From: Atkinsonella hypoxylon | Lineage: Eukaryota; Ascomycota; Sordariomycetes; Hypocreales; Clavicipitaceae | Length of the DNA stretch: 64,000 nt | Direction of reading: 5' to 3' | NCBI GenBank assembly: GCA_000729835.1 | Contig: JFHB01000050.1 | Location: forward strand, 62,001-126,000 | Part shown: in pieces, positions 45,191 to 55,833 of the stretch | Layout: each line of letters starts with the position of its first letter | Position numbering within the stretch: position 1 is the first letter of the stretch | Translations under genes and position numbers: made by a program | The notes under the pieces: model-generated | The model's database searches: none | Seen by the model: the letters and a program-made list of their open reading frames with translations, nothing else | What the model was told of the DNA's origin: nothing

Positions 45191-46501
45191 ATGTCAATTG
45201 ACCTTAACTGGGAAACGCTCACAAGCGGTCCAGATGGCGATGCTCTGGCTGAGCGCATTCGGTCTTTTATCCACGACAAGTTCCAAATGGTCCCGCTGCC
45301 TAGGTTCATCCGATCAGTCAACGTCCATGGCTTCGACTTTGGCAGCATACCACCCGAGCTGGAGCTTAAGGACATCACAGATCCCCTGCCTGACTTTTAT
45401 GAGCAAGAGCTAGAAGAAGCTGAGAGTGATGATGATTACGGAAGCGATGACGAGGCGACCGCCCACCTTGCTGGGGAGCGAGCCAAGCATGCTTTGGCCG
45501 ACAGCAACAAACGACCCGGTGGCATCAGGACGGCTTTGAGGCACGACATATTGGGCCACGATCTAGGCAGCCCATTTCTAGGCACATCTACACCGGGGAT
45601 TCTGGGCGGGCCAGGCCTGAATTACTTCCAGAGTCACCTGGGAACGGGAACGCACACACCGCTGGCAGCAGTGGCTGGGGCGCACTTGGGCAACAATACC
45701 TGGATGGGACCAGGAGGAGCCATGGACCATTCTCATGCTGATTTTTACCATTACCACCCTGCAGCTAATCACCACCGGATTCCTTCCACAAGCAGCATAT
45801 CCGTCGACAATTTTTCCGTAGCAATGGACGCGGCGGCTTCCCCGGCCCTACCGGCCCTACGAGAGAAATCAAGCGTCTCCACGCTTGCGGCAACTAGTGT
45901 GAGCACCTCCCGTCCACCTACGCGGGATACACATCTTGCGGAATCAGCAGTGGCGGAGGAAACGGAGGAGGAAGGGGATACAGCACTCGACGCAGAGGGT
46001 GCTCACGTGGCGGCTCAGCACAGAAAGGAGCCAAGAGTGGACGATGTTCAAGCTGTGTTCAGAATACGCTACGCGGGGAACATACGGTTGAATTTGACGG
46101 CAGAGATTTTGCTTGATTATCCTATGCCCAGCTTCGTTGGGATCCCGCTGAAGCTGAATATAACCGGGCTTTCCTTCGATGGAGTCGGCGTGCTGGCTAA
46201 GATACGGAAGCGAGTGCATTTCTGCTTCCTCAGTCCGGAGGACGCTTTGGCGGCAGTGGGTTCTTCGAATGAAGATGATGGGACTGAGGGCGATGATGAC
46301 AAGGGGGCCGGGAATAAAGGACGTGGCAGGTTTGGGGGCCTGTTGCAAGAGATCAAGGTCGAGAGTGAGATTGGGGAGCGAGATGGAGGCAAGCAGAGTC
46401 TGAAGAACGTAGGGAAGGTAGAAAGGTTTGTGTTGGAGCAGGTAAGGAGGATATTTGAGGAAGAGTTTGTGTACCCTAGTTTTTGGACATTTCTGGTGTA
46501 G
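45191..46501 (+). CDS. mdm12: Mdm12, ERMES complex subunit
   Basis: Intronless ORF of 436 residues starting MSIDLNWETLTSGPDGDALA, the usual N-terminus of Mdm12 in ascomycetes. The SMP (TULIP-like lipid-binding) domain is split by a long acidic and Ser/His-rich insertion (about 80-280): the first part has IPPELELKDITDPLPDFYE, the second RIRYAGNIRLNLTAEILLDYP, then FVGIPLKLNITGLSFDGVGV and HFCFLSPEDA. The C-terminus (VLEQVRRIFEEEFVYPSFWTFLV) is family-typical. Mdm12 links Mmm1 in the ER to Mdm10/Mdm34 in the mitochondrial outer membrane and carries phospholipids between them. Filamentous-fungal orthologues have the same long insertion, so the length is normal. Confidence 0.95.
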   Translation: MSIDLNWETLTSGPDGDALAERIRSFIHDKFQMVPLPRFIRSVNVHGFDFGSIPPELELKDITDPLPDFYEQELEEAESDDDYGSDDEATAHLAGERAKHALADSNKRPGGIRTALRHDILGHDLGSPFLGTSTPGILGGPGLNYFQSHLGTGTHTPLAAVAGAHLGNNTWMGPGGAMDHSHADFYHYHPAANHHRIPSTSSISVDNFSVAMDAAASPALPALREKSSVSTLAATSVSTSRPPTRDTHLAESAVAEETEEEGDTALDAEGAHVAAQHRKEPRVDDVQAVFRIRYAGNIRLNLTAEILLDYPMPSFVGIPLKLNITGLSFDGVGVLAKIRKRVHFCFLSPEDALAAVGSSNEDDGTEGDDDKGAGNKGRGRFGGLLQEIKVESEIGERDGGKQSLKNVGKVERFVLEQVRRIFEEEFVYPSFWTFLV

Positions 46502-46670
46502 AGCTGCGTGGAGGGCTTGTGTCTACCAGACTGGAACACAGGCCACGGGTCCGCTTCTGATATGTACTTTTAATAGCAGTGCTTGAAGAAGTCACGTAGA
46601 GGCGAAGAGATAACGATCAAAATGACATAAAACCGCTTTGGGGATATGTTTCTTGAATCAATCACCTGCA

Positions 46671-47517
46671 TCATGTGAGAGTGTGCCTGAAACCCTGATA
46701 CGCCTGCTGGATGTCCAACTCCAATTCTCTTGCTTGCTGCTCACTTAATTCGTCCGATGCCTTCATCTGATTGAGTGTGATGAGCCATTGGACAATCTTC
46801 CCCCTGCTCTCGAAGTCCTGGTCTGTGACGCGATTGACTGATTGGATCACATCTGAGAGCAACGGGTGCAGTTGGTCCTTCGAAAGCATGCCCAGCTTCA
46901 CGGCGTCAAGGAACGTGATGAACTCTTGAGTAGCTTCCAGGATGAGGACGCCGCTGGTGTTATTGTTGCCCGAAGAGGCTTGCGGACCAGGCGCAGAAGA
47001 CGATGCGGTTATAGTAGTAGACGGCATGCCCACTCGCAGACGTTCTGTTGCCCGTGGAGCTTGGAGCTATATTCTGTAAGCATATGTGTCCCTGATTTCC
47101 TGTACCGGAAGGGGTCCCAGAAACATGGCATACATCCCATTTAGCCTTGAATTCTTCCAGACCTTGAAACTCATTGGCAATGGTTTCATCAGCGAGTAGT
47201 GCTTTGTACTGGCGCAGGGATCGTTCGCAGATCTCGGTGTACTCGTGTTCGGGAATTGCGTCTTTTAAGAATGCCCTTTCGAGCTCATCTAGCGTTACGA
47301 TGATGCTGAATAGTTCGGCAAGGGAGTCTTGGAGGTCGCGCTCGGCTCGTGTCTCTGTGAGTTTGACTTCCTAGGATGGGCAGGTAAGTATATGAGCACA
47401 GATAGGAGTACCGGAAGCATGGACCGACATTACCTCATCCAGATTTATTGTCGCCGAGAAAGTCGAGTGTGGAACATAGCTATACGGCGTTGGCGCATAA
47501 CCTTGTCGCGGAATCAT
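46671..47517 (-). CDS. vps28: Vps28, ESCRT-I subunit
   Basis: Three exons, complement(46671..47066, 47134..47370, 47434..47517), 238 residues; introns 67 and 63 bp, both phase 0. Exon 1 ends YSYVPHSTFSATINLDE and exon 2 continues EVKLTETRAERDLQDSLAEL, then LERAFLKDAIPEHEY. Exon 3 starts with the linker PRATERLRVGMPST and includes the C-terminal four-helix domain EFITFLDAVKLGMLSKDQLH, SDVIQSVNRVTD and RGKIVQWLITLNQMKAS. These are the Vps28 core and ESCRT-II-binding domains. It sorts ubiquitinated cargo into multivesicular bodies with Vps23 and Vps37. An in-frame ATG 11 codons upstream (47550) is an alternative start. Confidence 0.9.
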
Positions 47518-47840
47518 GGCGGCGGGTTTCGTTGGCGCATGGAAGCTCATCCATGGGATGCCGATGTCCCGGATGTCTTGAGTGCAAGCAACAAGCTTGG
47601 CAGCTTCTTAGAGCTGCCTTTAGCGGGGAGGAAGAAGGTGGGGGAGACCAAAGGTTCCAGGTAGCAGGCAGAAAGGATACCCACCGCCTGCCTGGTGTGG
47701 GGGATATCTCTTATCGATAACCTGTCGTCGAAAATTTTAGGAAGACTTGTTTATGGTCTTGTGGTCAAACACTTTCTATTCAGCAAAATCGCGGAGCATT
47801 GCACCACTAACAGTGCTGTGGTGCGAATGAACTGCCAATC
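47518..47840. other. Divergent vps28-noc2 promoter region
   Basis: Only 323 bp separate the start codons of two divergent housekeeping genes, so promoter elements are probably shared. No further ORF supported. Confidence 0.5.
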
Positions 47841-50204
47841 ATGGGTCCCGGGAAGAAGAATCTGAAAGCCACCAAAAAGTTCGAAAAGAACCATCTCCGA
47901 GGCGTGCTCGACAAGAGAAAGGGCATCGCTAAGATTAAGCAACGGCAACAAATCAAGGAGAAGAGAAAAAGCCGACGAACACAGGACTCAGAATTCTTCA
48001 AGAAAAAGGCTGACGGAGATGGCACTGACTCCGCCAAGAAGCCAAATGACTCGTTCAGAAACAAAAAGAGCGGCGAGATGACCGTTGATGATTTCTTCCA
48101 GGGCGGATTCGACGAGCTCATTGACAACAAGAACAAGTCCGGAAAACTGGGCAAGAGGAAAAGGAACGAGCCCAAAGAGGAAGATGATGCAGAGATGAGC
48201 GATGGTAGCGGCTCGGGCGTTGATCTCGCCCAGCAACCTAGTGACAGCGACAGCGATCAGGGCAGTGACGACGGGGACGATGAGGGTGGCATGAGCAAAG
48301 AGACCATGGACAAGCTCGCAGAGAAGGACCCGGAATTCTACAAGTTCCTGAAGGAAAATGATCCTGAGGCTCTGGATTTCAATGAGAACACGGATCTGGC
48401 CGAGGTTGACGAATTGAGCGGTACGGAGGATGATGAAGCCCAAGATGAACAGCCGAAGAAGAAGAGAAAGAAGGTTCAGGCTGGTAAGGAAGCACGAGAT
48501 GGAGGGGAAGACGAAGACGACGCTTCTCAGATCAATGAGTTAACTCGGAAAACGGTTGCTAAGTGGCGAAAGGCCATTGAAGAGACGAATTCTCTACGCG
48601 CTGCTAGGCAAATCGTGCTGGCCTTTCGATGTGCTGCCCACTTGAACGAGCATGACGAAGATGGCGAGACTCAGCAACGATGGACTATCAATAGCCCGGA
48701 AGTATACAACGACATCTTGCTCCTGGCTCTCAAGCACGTTCCCGTGGTCATGAACCACCATTTGCCCGTCAAAGAGTCCGCCTCGGGCAAACTCTACGTA
48801 CCGACCGAGACGAAGAAGTTCAAGACCCTTTCTCTTCTTCTCAAGTCTTACACTTCTTCCATTATGCAACTCCTCGGCACGCTTTCAGACGACAAGACAC
48901 TCAAGCTTACCTTGTCTTCCATCACGCCTATCCTCCCCTACCTCTTGTCCTTTAAGAAACTCATCAAAGCTCTCGCCAAGGCTGTGGTCAATTTCTGGGC
49001 CCAGCCTGCTAGTTCAGAAACGACCCGCATCACCGCGTTCCTGGTGCTGCGAAAGCTGGTCGTGATCGGTGACAAGGGCATCCGCGAAACCGTTCTCAAA
49101 GCGGTGTACCAAGGTCTCGTGCAAGGCTGCCGCGTCACCAACCACAATACCATCCAGGGCATCAATCTGATGAAGAATTCAGCCGCTGAGCTTTGGGGCG
49201 TGGATCCCTCCGTCGGCTACACCACTGCGTTTACCTTTATCCGCCAACTGGCCATTCACCTGCGCAACAGCATTGTGAACAACAAGAATGACTCTTTCCG
49301 CATGGTCTATAATTGGCAGTTTACGCACTCTCTCGACTTCTGGTCCTCCGTCCTTGCCGAACACTGCTCCCCTCTCAAGGAAGCCGAGTCTGGTAAGGAG
49401 AACCAGCTCAAGCTTCTCATCTACCCGCTTGTGCAGGTCACGCTCGGTGCAATGCGCCTGATTCCAACATCCATATACTTCCCGCTCCGATTCCACCTCG
49501 TCCGCTCTTTGCTGCGCACATCCCGCGCCACTGGCACGTACATCCCCCTCGCCTCCCCGATCCTAGAAGTCCTGTCCTCAGCAGAAATGAAGAAGCCCCC
49601 AAAGGCATCCACCCTCAAGGCCTTCGATTTCGCCGTCGCCTACAAGGCTCCGAAGTCGTACCTCCGCACCCGCGTCTACCAGGACGGCATAGGCGAGCAA
49701 GTGGTCGAGCTACTAGGCGAGTTCTTCCTCCTGTGGTCCACATCCATCGCCTTCCCCGAGCTAGCCCTCCCGGTGATTATCCAACTAAAGCGGTGGATGA
49801 AGCAATCTCGCTCCAAGACCCAAGGCAACAAGAACGCCAAGCTCACATCGCAGCTCCTCCTCCTCGTGCAAAAACTCGAGGCAAATGCCAAGTTCATCGA
49901 GGAGCGTCGCGCAAAGGTCGACTTTGCCCCCAAGGACCGCGCGCAAGTAGCTGCTTTCCTCAAGGACTTCGAGGTGGCCAAGACGCCACTGGGGGCGTAT
50001 GTCGTGGCACAGAGGAAAGTCAAGGAGGACAAGGTCAAGATGCTTGAAGACGCGAGGAAAGAGGATGAGCGGAAGAGGAAGGAAGAGGAGAGTGCTGTTG
50101 GACAGGATATAAGTGATGAAGAGGAGGACGAGGTCGAGGACGAGGACGACCAAGTTGGCAGTGACGGGGATGAGCTCGGTAGTGAGGAAGACGATAGCGA
50201 ATAG
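47841..50204 (+). CDS. noc2: Noc2, nucleolar complex protein (60S pre-ribosome)
   Basis: Intronless ORF of 787 residues. The basic N-terminus (MGPGKKNLKATKKFEKNHLR) and acidic middle are typical of the family. The Noc2 repeat region includes KLAEKDPEFYKFLKENDPEA, ALKHVPVVMNHHL, AELWGVDPSVGYTTAFTFIR, VYNWQFTHSLDFWS and IYFPLRFHLVRSLL. The C-terminus carries a coiled, charged helix and a long Glu/Asp run. Noc2 pairs with Noc1/Mak21 and Noc3 and is required for assembly and nuclear export of pre-60S particles. No introns; ends 300 bp from the convergent coiled-coil gene. Confidence 0.94.
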   Translation: MGPGKKNLKATKKFEKNHLRGVLDKRKGIAKIKQRQQIKEKRKSRRTQDSEFFKKKADGDGTDSAKKPNDSFRNKKSGEMTVDDFFQGGFDELIDNKNKSGKLGKRKRNEPKEEDDAEMSDGSGSGVDLAQQPSDSDSDQGSDDGDDEGGMSKETMDKLAEKDPEFYKFLKENDPEALDFNENTDLAEVDELSGTEDDEAQDEQPKKKRKKVQAGKEARDGGEDEDDASQINELTRKTVAKWRKAIEETNSLRAARQIVLAFRCAAHLNEHDEDGETQQRWTINSPEVYNDILLLALKHVPVVMNHHLPVKESASGKLYVPTETKKFKTLSLLLKSYTSSIMQLLGTLSDDKTLKLTLSSITPILPYLLSFKKLIKALAKAVVNFWAQPASSETTRITAFLVLRKLVVIGDKGIRETVLKAVYQGLVQGCRVTNHNTIQGINLMKNSAAELWGVDPSVGYTTAFTFIRQLAIHLRNSIVNNKNDSFRMVYNWQFTHSLDFWSSVLAEHCSPLKEAESGKENQLKLLIYPLVQVTLGAMRLIPTSIYFPLRFHLVRSLLRTSRATGTYIPLASPILEVLSSAEMKKPPKASTLKAFDFAVAYKAPKSYLRTRVYQDGIGEQVVELLGEFFLLWSTSIAFPELALPVIIQLKRWMKQSRSKTQGNKNAKLTSQLLLLVQKLEANAKFIEERRAKVDFAPKDRAQVAAFLKDFEVAKTPLGAYVVAQRKVKEDKVKMLEDARKEDERKRKEEESAVGQDISDEEEDEVEDEDDQVGSDGDELGSEEDDSE

Positions 50205-50503
50205 TGGAGTGTTAGACAAGTCTGGGTGATTGATATCTCAAGTCCATCCATGTCCCATGGAAGAAAGCGCAAGAGAAACCCTTTATGCATTGACGTCTCA
50301 CAAGCTAGTCATAAAAGCAAAGTGTATATATAAAACCCTCTCATGCCACCCTAACGCCAGAATAATATCCCAATGCCCCTAAGACGCCCCAACCAGAATC
50401 CTCATGTTGTTCCAGACACCATGACCACGCCGGGTCTCTTGTTCTCGCAATGCCTCGCTCAACAGGCAGGAATGGTAAAATCAAAAAAAAAAGGGGGGGG
50501 GCA

Positions 50504-53500
50504 TTACACTTGGACCTCTTGGATGCCCTCCCACGTCAATTGCTCGCTGCCCGTCACATCGCGGAGCGTCATGCCCGTGATGTTGAGGACCGTTATTTCG
50601 ACTTCCTCCTCTGTCATGGCTTGTCCGGCAGCCTTTTGGCCCTCGAGGACATCGTACAGGCTGTAGATCTGGTCGTTCTTGACCTCGGTGCGCTTCAAGA
50701 GGGTGCGGATGGATTCCGCCATGTTGAGTCGGTCGCGACGGCCAATGGCCTTGTCTTTGCGATTGTACTCTGTTTGGAGGTGCGTGAGCTCGAGCTGGAG
50801 GTGCTCTGCTTCATCCTCGAGGCTCTTGATGACGAGGGCCAAGGCGTACCCTGGGGCCTGGGATGGGCGCATCGTGAGGTCATCTCCCGTGAGGTTGCGA
50901 TCGGTGACGGGCACGGGACGCGGTACACTAACGCGCTTCTTACCTATAGCGGCCTCGGATGCAGAGACGACCCCTCTGTGAGATGTGATGCGCGTGCACA
51001 CTATGCAGTTGCGACAGCTGTGCTTGCACAAGCTGTCTAGCACACGACGCGCATCAGTGGATAGAACAGGGCAAGCCTCGGAAATGGCCGTTTTGTTGGT
51101 TCCGCTGGTGAGGTCAGCCTCCTCAGCAGTGTGTTTCTGTGCAGGCTGCTCGCTGATTTCGCGACGAGATGCATGGCTTTGGGCAGTCAAGTCGCGGTTG
51201 AATGGCTGGAAGTGAGCGTCTTTCAATGAAAAGTTAATCGAGATCGCAGCATCTTGGTTTGTGAGTTCCTCAGACTGGAATGCCCCAGTCGTGTCTTCAT
51301 TCTCGTTCGTTACATCGAGTTCAGCAGTTGAAGGAGCCTTCGTAGAGGGCTGGTCGGCAACTTGCTTTCGCTTGCTTCCCCGGTTCGCCAAATTATGGCC
51401 GTGCTTGTTTCCAAGCGTGGACTTCTCTGGAATGGAGAAGGCGACTCCCTTGGATGTTGCCCGAGGTCTGCTCCTGGATCGCTGCCTGTTGCTGCTGACT
51501 CTTCGAGAAACTTTACGTGATTCCTCCTCGATGATATAGCCCTGGGCCGTCACCTCTGGCAAAGTGGGCATGTCTTTAGTTTCTGCGGCTTCGGCAGGTT
51601 GTGACTCATTCGTCTTGACGGTGATGTCTGGCACAAAATACGCAGATGTCATATTTTCCTCTGTTTCCTCCACAGGGCCAGAAACATCATCCTTTGCTAG
51701 CGGTCTGCAATGGTCCAGCTGCTGTTTGAGGAAGTCGACCTCGTCCTTCATTTTTAGGTTCTCTTCATGCAGATCATGAACGCTGCGCTCGAAACCCGAA
51801 TTCTCGCGTCGCAAAAGCTTGTTTTCATTAAAATACTTTTCGTTGTGACGGACGAGTAAATTGTTGTCTTGCCGGAGCGCTGACTTTTCTTGCTCGACAG
51901 CAGCAACCTTTTCCCGAAGGGCCTCCATTTTTTCGCGTACACCGTCCAACTCGTGCTGAATCCCGTCGAGATTTTCGCGGAGATCTTCATTTTCCTCCGT
52001 TAATCTGTCGTTGCTCGAGCGAAGTGACTTGTTCTCACTTGCAAGCGATTCGTCAAACCGATTACTCTGACTGAAACGCAGAGCGTCCATCTCGTCTCGC
52101 AATCGCTTGTGCTCCTTGCGCAGGACCTCGTTATCAGTCCTAAGAGACGTATTGTCGAGCTCCAACGCGTCACGGCTGTGTTTGAGTGAGACAAGATCAC
52201 GCCGTAGCACATTGTTGTCATGACGCAGCTGTTCCGAGGACTCGAGCTGTTTCTGCGACGTAGAAAGCTCCTTTTCTCTGACGCCTAACTTCCTAGTCAG
52301 CTTGCTAATATCTTCGCACGCCTCTTGTAATCTTGCAATAGCCCTGTCACGTTCATGAACCACAGATTCGCTTTCAATCTCGTTGGTGCTGAGTTTGCGC
52401 GATGCCTCATCCAAACGAGCTTGCAGCGTCGCAACCTCCAATTCCAGTCCTACAGGAGACAAGTTAATACATAGTCCGCTGATTAATGATGAGGATCGAC
52501 TGACTGGTCTTTTGGGCCCTAAACTTCTCGCTTTCATCGTAGCCAGTGCCGTATTTGCCTTGTCGAAGCTGTGCTTCAAGCCGTTCCACTTGAAGTTGCA
52601 AGCCCTCGGCATATTCTTGCACTTTGTCATGAGCAGCTTGCAAGGAAACAATCTCCTCACGAATCATATCCATAGATACAAATATCTTCTCTTCATCCTC
52701 GGAGACCTTGATAGCATCAACTTCAGCATGGGCAGTCGTATGGGGTTGTTCTCGGCGGTCATGGACTTTGCCATGCTTCACAAAGATGGGGACGCCATTC
52801 TTTATGGAGCCACTGAACTTCAGAGTACCCGTGACGAAGTCGCCGAGGTGAGACACGTCGGGCATGAAAAATGACCGCACATTGGACGTATTGTGATCTG
52901 GGCTCGCCACAGAAGCAGGAGATGGAGGCACTGCTGTCAAGCTCGATTTGGCAGAAGATAAGTTAGGAGAGTCCTGATTGCCATTTGGAGGGCTGAGAGA
53001 GGCTCTCTGTAAGCGGTTTAAAGCGTCCGTAATCGATGAGCGGCGCGGTTGACTCAGTTCAGGTTGTGAAGGAACTCGGTTATGCATTTTGGAAAGGCGA
53101 CTCTTGTTGTGTTGTGACTTGTGCGCGTCATGATACGAGGAGGGGCGAGCGGGGGATCGATGGAGGACAGATGAGATGTCGGACTCATTGTCAACGCGAG
53201 CCTGCATATCGGCACGCCTCGTAGTGGTACCCGGCCAAATATCGCGGGTCGAGTCGTCGACGGTGAATTTCACATTTGCAGCTGGTGGTCTATTTTCTTT
53301 CAATTGTGGCTTCCGAGGTCGCGTTTCGGTTGTGGTGTCGTCTTCGATGGCTGTATTGGATTTAGGCTTTGAGAAATACTCTGGCCACTTGCGATGAGCA
53401 GCTTCAAAGTTGACGGGCAACTTCTTGGGAGCGGTTATTCGAGCGATATCTTCGTTGAGCCTCCGCGTTGACTCGCCGTCAGGGTCGGAGAAGAGCGAAG

Positions 53501-53621
53501 ACATGGTGACGGTTCCATGAGAGCCAGTGGAGGAAGGGGGAGAGTTGAATGGATTGGCGCGATTGGCGTTCATTTCTCTGAGGATTCGCGAGCGATACCG
53601 ATGAGCGGCGTCGGTCTCCAT
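50504..53621 (-). CDS. Spindle-pole coiled-coil protein (Ppc89/Cep57-like)
   Basis: Two exons, complement(50504..52449, 52505..53621), 1,020 residues; the 55-bp intron has a GTCAGT donor and TGTAG acceptor. It starts METDAAHRYRSRILREMNAN. The N-terminal third is disordered. From about residue 330 a very long coiled coil runs for ~300 residues (LQLQVERLEAQLRQ, then many N-x-L-R heptads such as DNTSLRTDNEVLRKEHKRLR). A Ser/Lys-rich linker and a Cys/His group (CKHSCRNCIVCTRITSH) follow. The C-terminus (about 905-985) has DEAEHLQLELTHLQTEYNRK and KNDQIYSLYDVLEGQK, matching the Cep57 microtubule-binding domain found in fungal spindle-pole-body proteins such as S. pombe Ppc89. A structural role at the spindle pole body is inferred from this domain. 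The CxxCxxC group resembles a small zinc site. Confidence 0.8.
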
Positions 53622-54560
53622 GGCTCAGGTAGGCAAAACACGCACTGCTGAGGTGCGGAAACAATACTGAGATGGGTAGGAATAGCTGGACGCCGTCTGG
53701 TCTAGGCTTGAGTAGCGGCGCAAAGATGACGCGTTATAAGCGTCGCAGCGGATGGGAGGCCCGGTGATGAATGAATGAATGAATGCTAATAAGCGGTCTG
53801 TTTCCTCATTTCATGATGAATTGACCTGTATGTGAAGTCGAGAACGGCTTCAAAGCTGTTGAAGCAAGACCAACGTTGCGTAGCGCGTAGCTGGGGTTAA
53901 AGGTACAACGAAGCTGGTGTGTCGCGGGCACAAGCAAAGGTCAATTGTTTGTGGTGCGGACAGGGCGCGCTCTGGTTGGTGGATGGGTTTCCGTGTTGGG
54001 ACAAAAGTAAACAAACCCACGGCTCATGGCTGGCTGGGATGAGTGGATCCTGGATCCACCCGCCCGCCTGTCAGGCGGGACCCACCAGCCATGGTTTTTT
54101 TTTTTCGTAAAGTATTGATATCGATATTATTGCAATGGTATTGACGCAAACTTATCAGCATCGGCCCCTTGATGCTGCTGTTGACATGGTAAAGACCAGA
54201 TATGTTATTGATTTAATTGGCGTGTCATTGCAATCATGCTCTCCACACCTACCAGTGAAGAGTCCATATGCCGTTTCAACGCTCTGCACAACAACAAGGA
54301 TCAAAGTGAGAATCCCGAATTGATAAAGCATACGAGTATTGGAACAGCTCCATCCGAAAGAGGTTCAACCACGGTTACGGACACTTTGCTGTTGGGCCAT
54401 CTTGCAGATTATTTGCTGGTAGCCCGTACTCGGTAGATTTGTCTTCAACCACGGCCGCTACTTGCTTACTCGCCCCGCACAACATCCAGAGCTCACCTTT
54501 CTCCCTGCGATTTCGGCTTCTCATGGTAACTAGCGCCTGCAATTACAGACTTGGGTTAAC
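53622..54560. other. Divergent intergenic region
   Basis: A 939-bp stretch between the coiled-coil gene (-) and the alpha/beta hydrolase (+). It has a (GAAT)n run at 53767-53785, a T-tract near 54093, and an inverted GTCAGGCGGG/CCCGCCTG arrangement near 54060-54080. Short ORFs are not supported. Confidence 0.4.
53767..53785. repeat. (GAAT)n microsatellite
   Basis: About four and a half GAAT units in the promoter region of the coiled-coil gene. Confidence 0.85.
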
Positions 54561-55833
54561 ATGGTCTTCCATCGTGCCTTTGCTTCACTCACGTATTTAA
54601 CGCACGTCACTTTTCTAGGAGGCAAGCCGCAAACCAACAGCTCCCAGTCCCAGCTTCCCGACATTGTTCCAAAACGCGAGGTGCTCTACGTCGGCGGACA
54701 ATACACCAACATTCCGGCGAGTCGCGATCCATAGAAACTCTACGTATCTCTAACACCAGAAAACAGGACAATGTAACTGAATCCGCCCCAACGGCCATGA
54801 TGGGCCAAATCTATGTCGAGAAACTATCCCCGCAGCCGGCTCCCGCTAACCCGCCACTCCCCATCATCTTCATCGCCGGCGCGGCTCAGACCGGCACTAA
54901 TTTTCTCGATACCCCGGACGGAAGACCAGGATGGGCATCTTATTTCATCTCCAAAGGCCACACAGTCTATCTCTCGGACCAGCCTGCACGCGGCCGCTCC
55001 TTCTGGTTTCCTGGTCAGGGAAAAATCGGGTACGGTGGCTCCCCCGATTCTGTCTCTGACATCTTCACCAACACAGCCAACAATGGCAACCAGTGGCCGC
55101 AAGCGAAGCTTCACACCCAATGGCCCGGCACCGGTCGCATGGGAGACTCGACTTTTGATACTTTCTACAGGAGCCAGATGCAGTTCCAAACTGACCGCTT
55201 CATAAGCGAAGAACAAAATGCACTGGCGTATTCGGCTCTCGTCGACCTCGTAGGCAGCTGTTACATCATCAGCCACTCACAAGCCGGGGCATATGGTATG
55301 TTCACCAGACACGCGGTGACTCCCCGAAGTACCTTGGGAGTTATTAACACAACTGAGCAGGCTGGAGGGTTGGAGATATGCGCCCAGAACTTGTCAAGGG
55401 TATTGTCCAGCTCGAGCCATCGGGGCCGCCGTTCACGCTCCGCCCGCCATTCGGGAATGACCCAGCTTTCGCTTTCGGCCTCACAGATCTCGAGATTGGA
55501 TACGAACCGCCGGCAGGCAAAAATGCTGGAAACATGGAGACCGTCATTGAGCCGGCAATTGATGCCGATCACAACGAGTGCATTATGCAGAAGTCCCCCG
55601 CGAAGCAACTGACCAACCTTGGAAGAATACCCGAACTTGTTGTGACAGGCGAAGCATCATTTCATGCACCCTACGATTACTGTACTGTCAAGTACCTGAA
55701 GCAGGCTGGCGTTGATGTAGAGCATGCGGATTTGGGCAAAGAGGGTATCCGTGGTAACGGACACATGTTTTTCATGGAGAAGAACAACGTAGAGATTGCA
55801 TATCGAGTACATCAGTGGCTGAGAAGGCATTAA
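54561..55833 (+). CDS. Alpha/beta-hydrolase family protein (probable GC-AG intron)
   Basis: Proposed exons 54561..54716, 54767..55295 and 55361..55833, 385 residues. Exon 1 gives IVPKREVLYVGGQYTNIP; exon 2 gives MMGQIYVEKLSPQP, PIIFIAGAAQTGTNF, GHTVYLSDQPARGRS and the nucleophile elbow ISHSQAGAYG (Ser about 223); exon 3 gives WRVGDMRPELVKGIVQLEPS, LVVTGEASFHAPYDY and the catalytic-His segment GNGHMFFMEKNN. The GGQYTN...YVEKL...GT.F spacing matches a fungal alpha/beta-hydrolase family whose members are often secreted esterase-like enzymes; the substrate is unknown. Frame continuity between exons 1 and 2 needs the 50-bp intron 54717-54766 with a GC donor (GCGAGT), a CTAAC branch site and an ACAG end. 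No GT donor restores the frame. Intron 2 (55296-55360) is ordinary. The N-terminal ~20 residues are weakly hydrophobic, and a different 5' exon is possible. Confidence 0.72.

Noticed and set aside
49676..50290. 204-codon Ser-rich ORF antisense to noc2
   Set aside because: Shadow frame of the Glu/Asp/Lys-rich Noc2 C-terminus.
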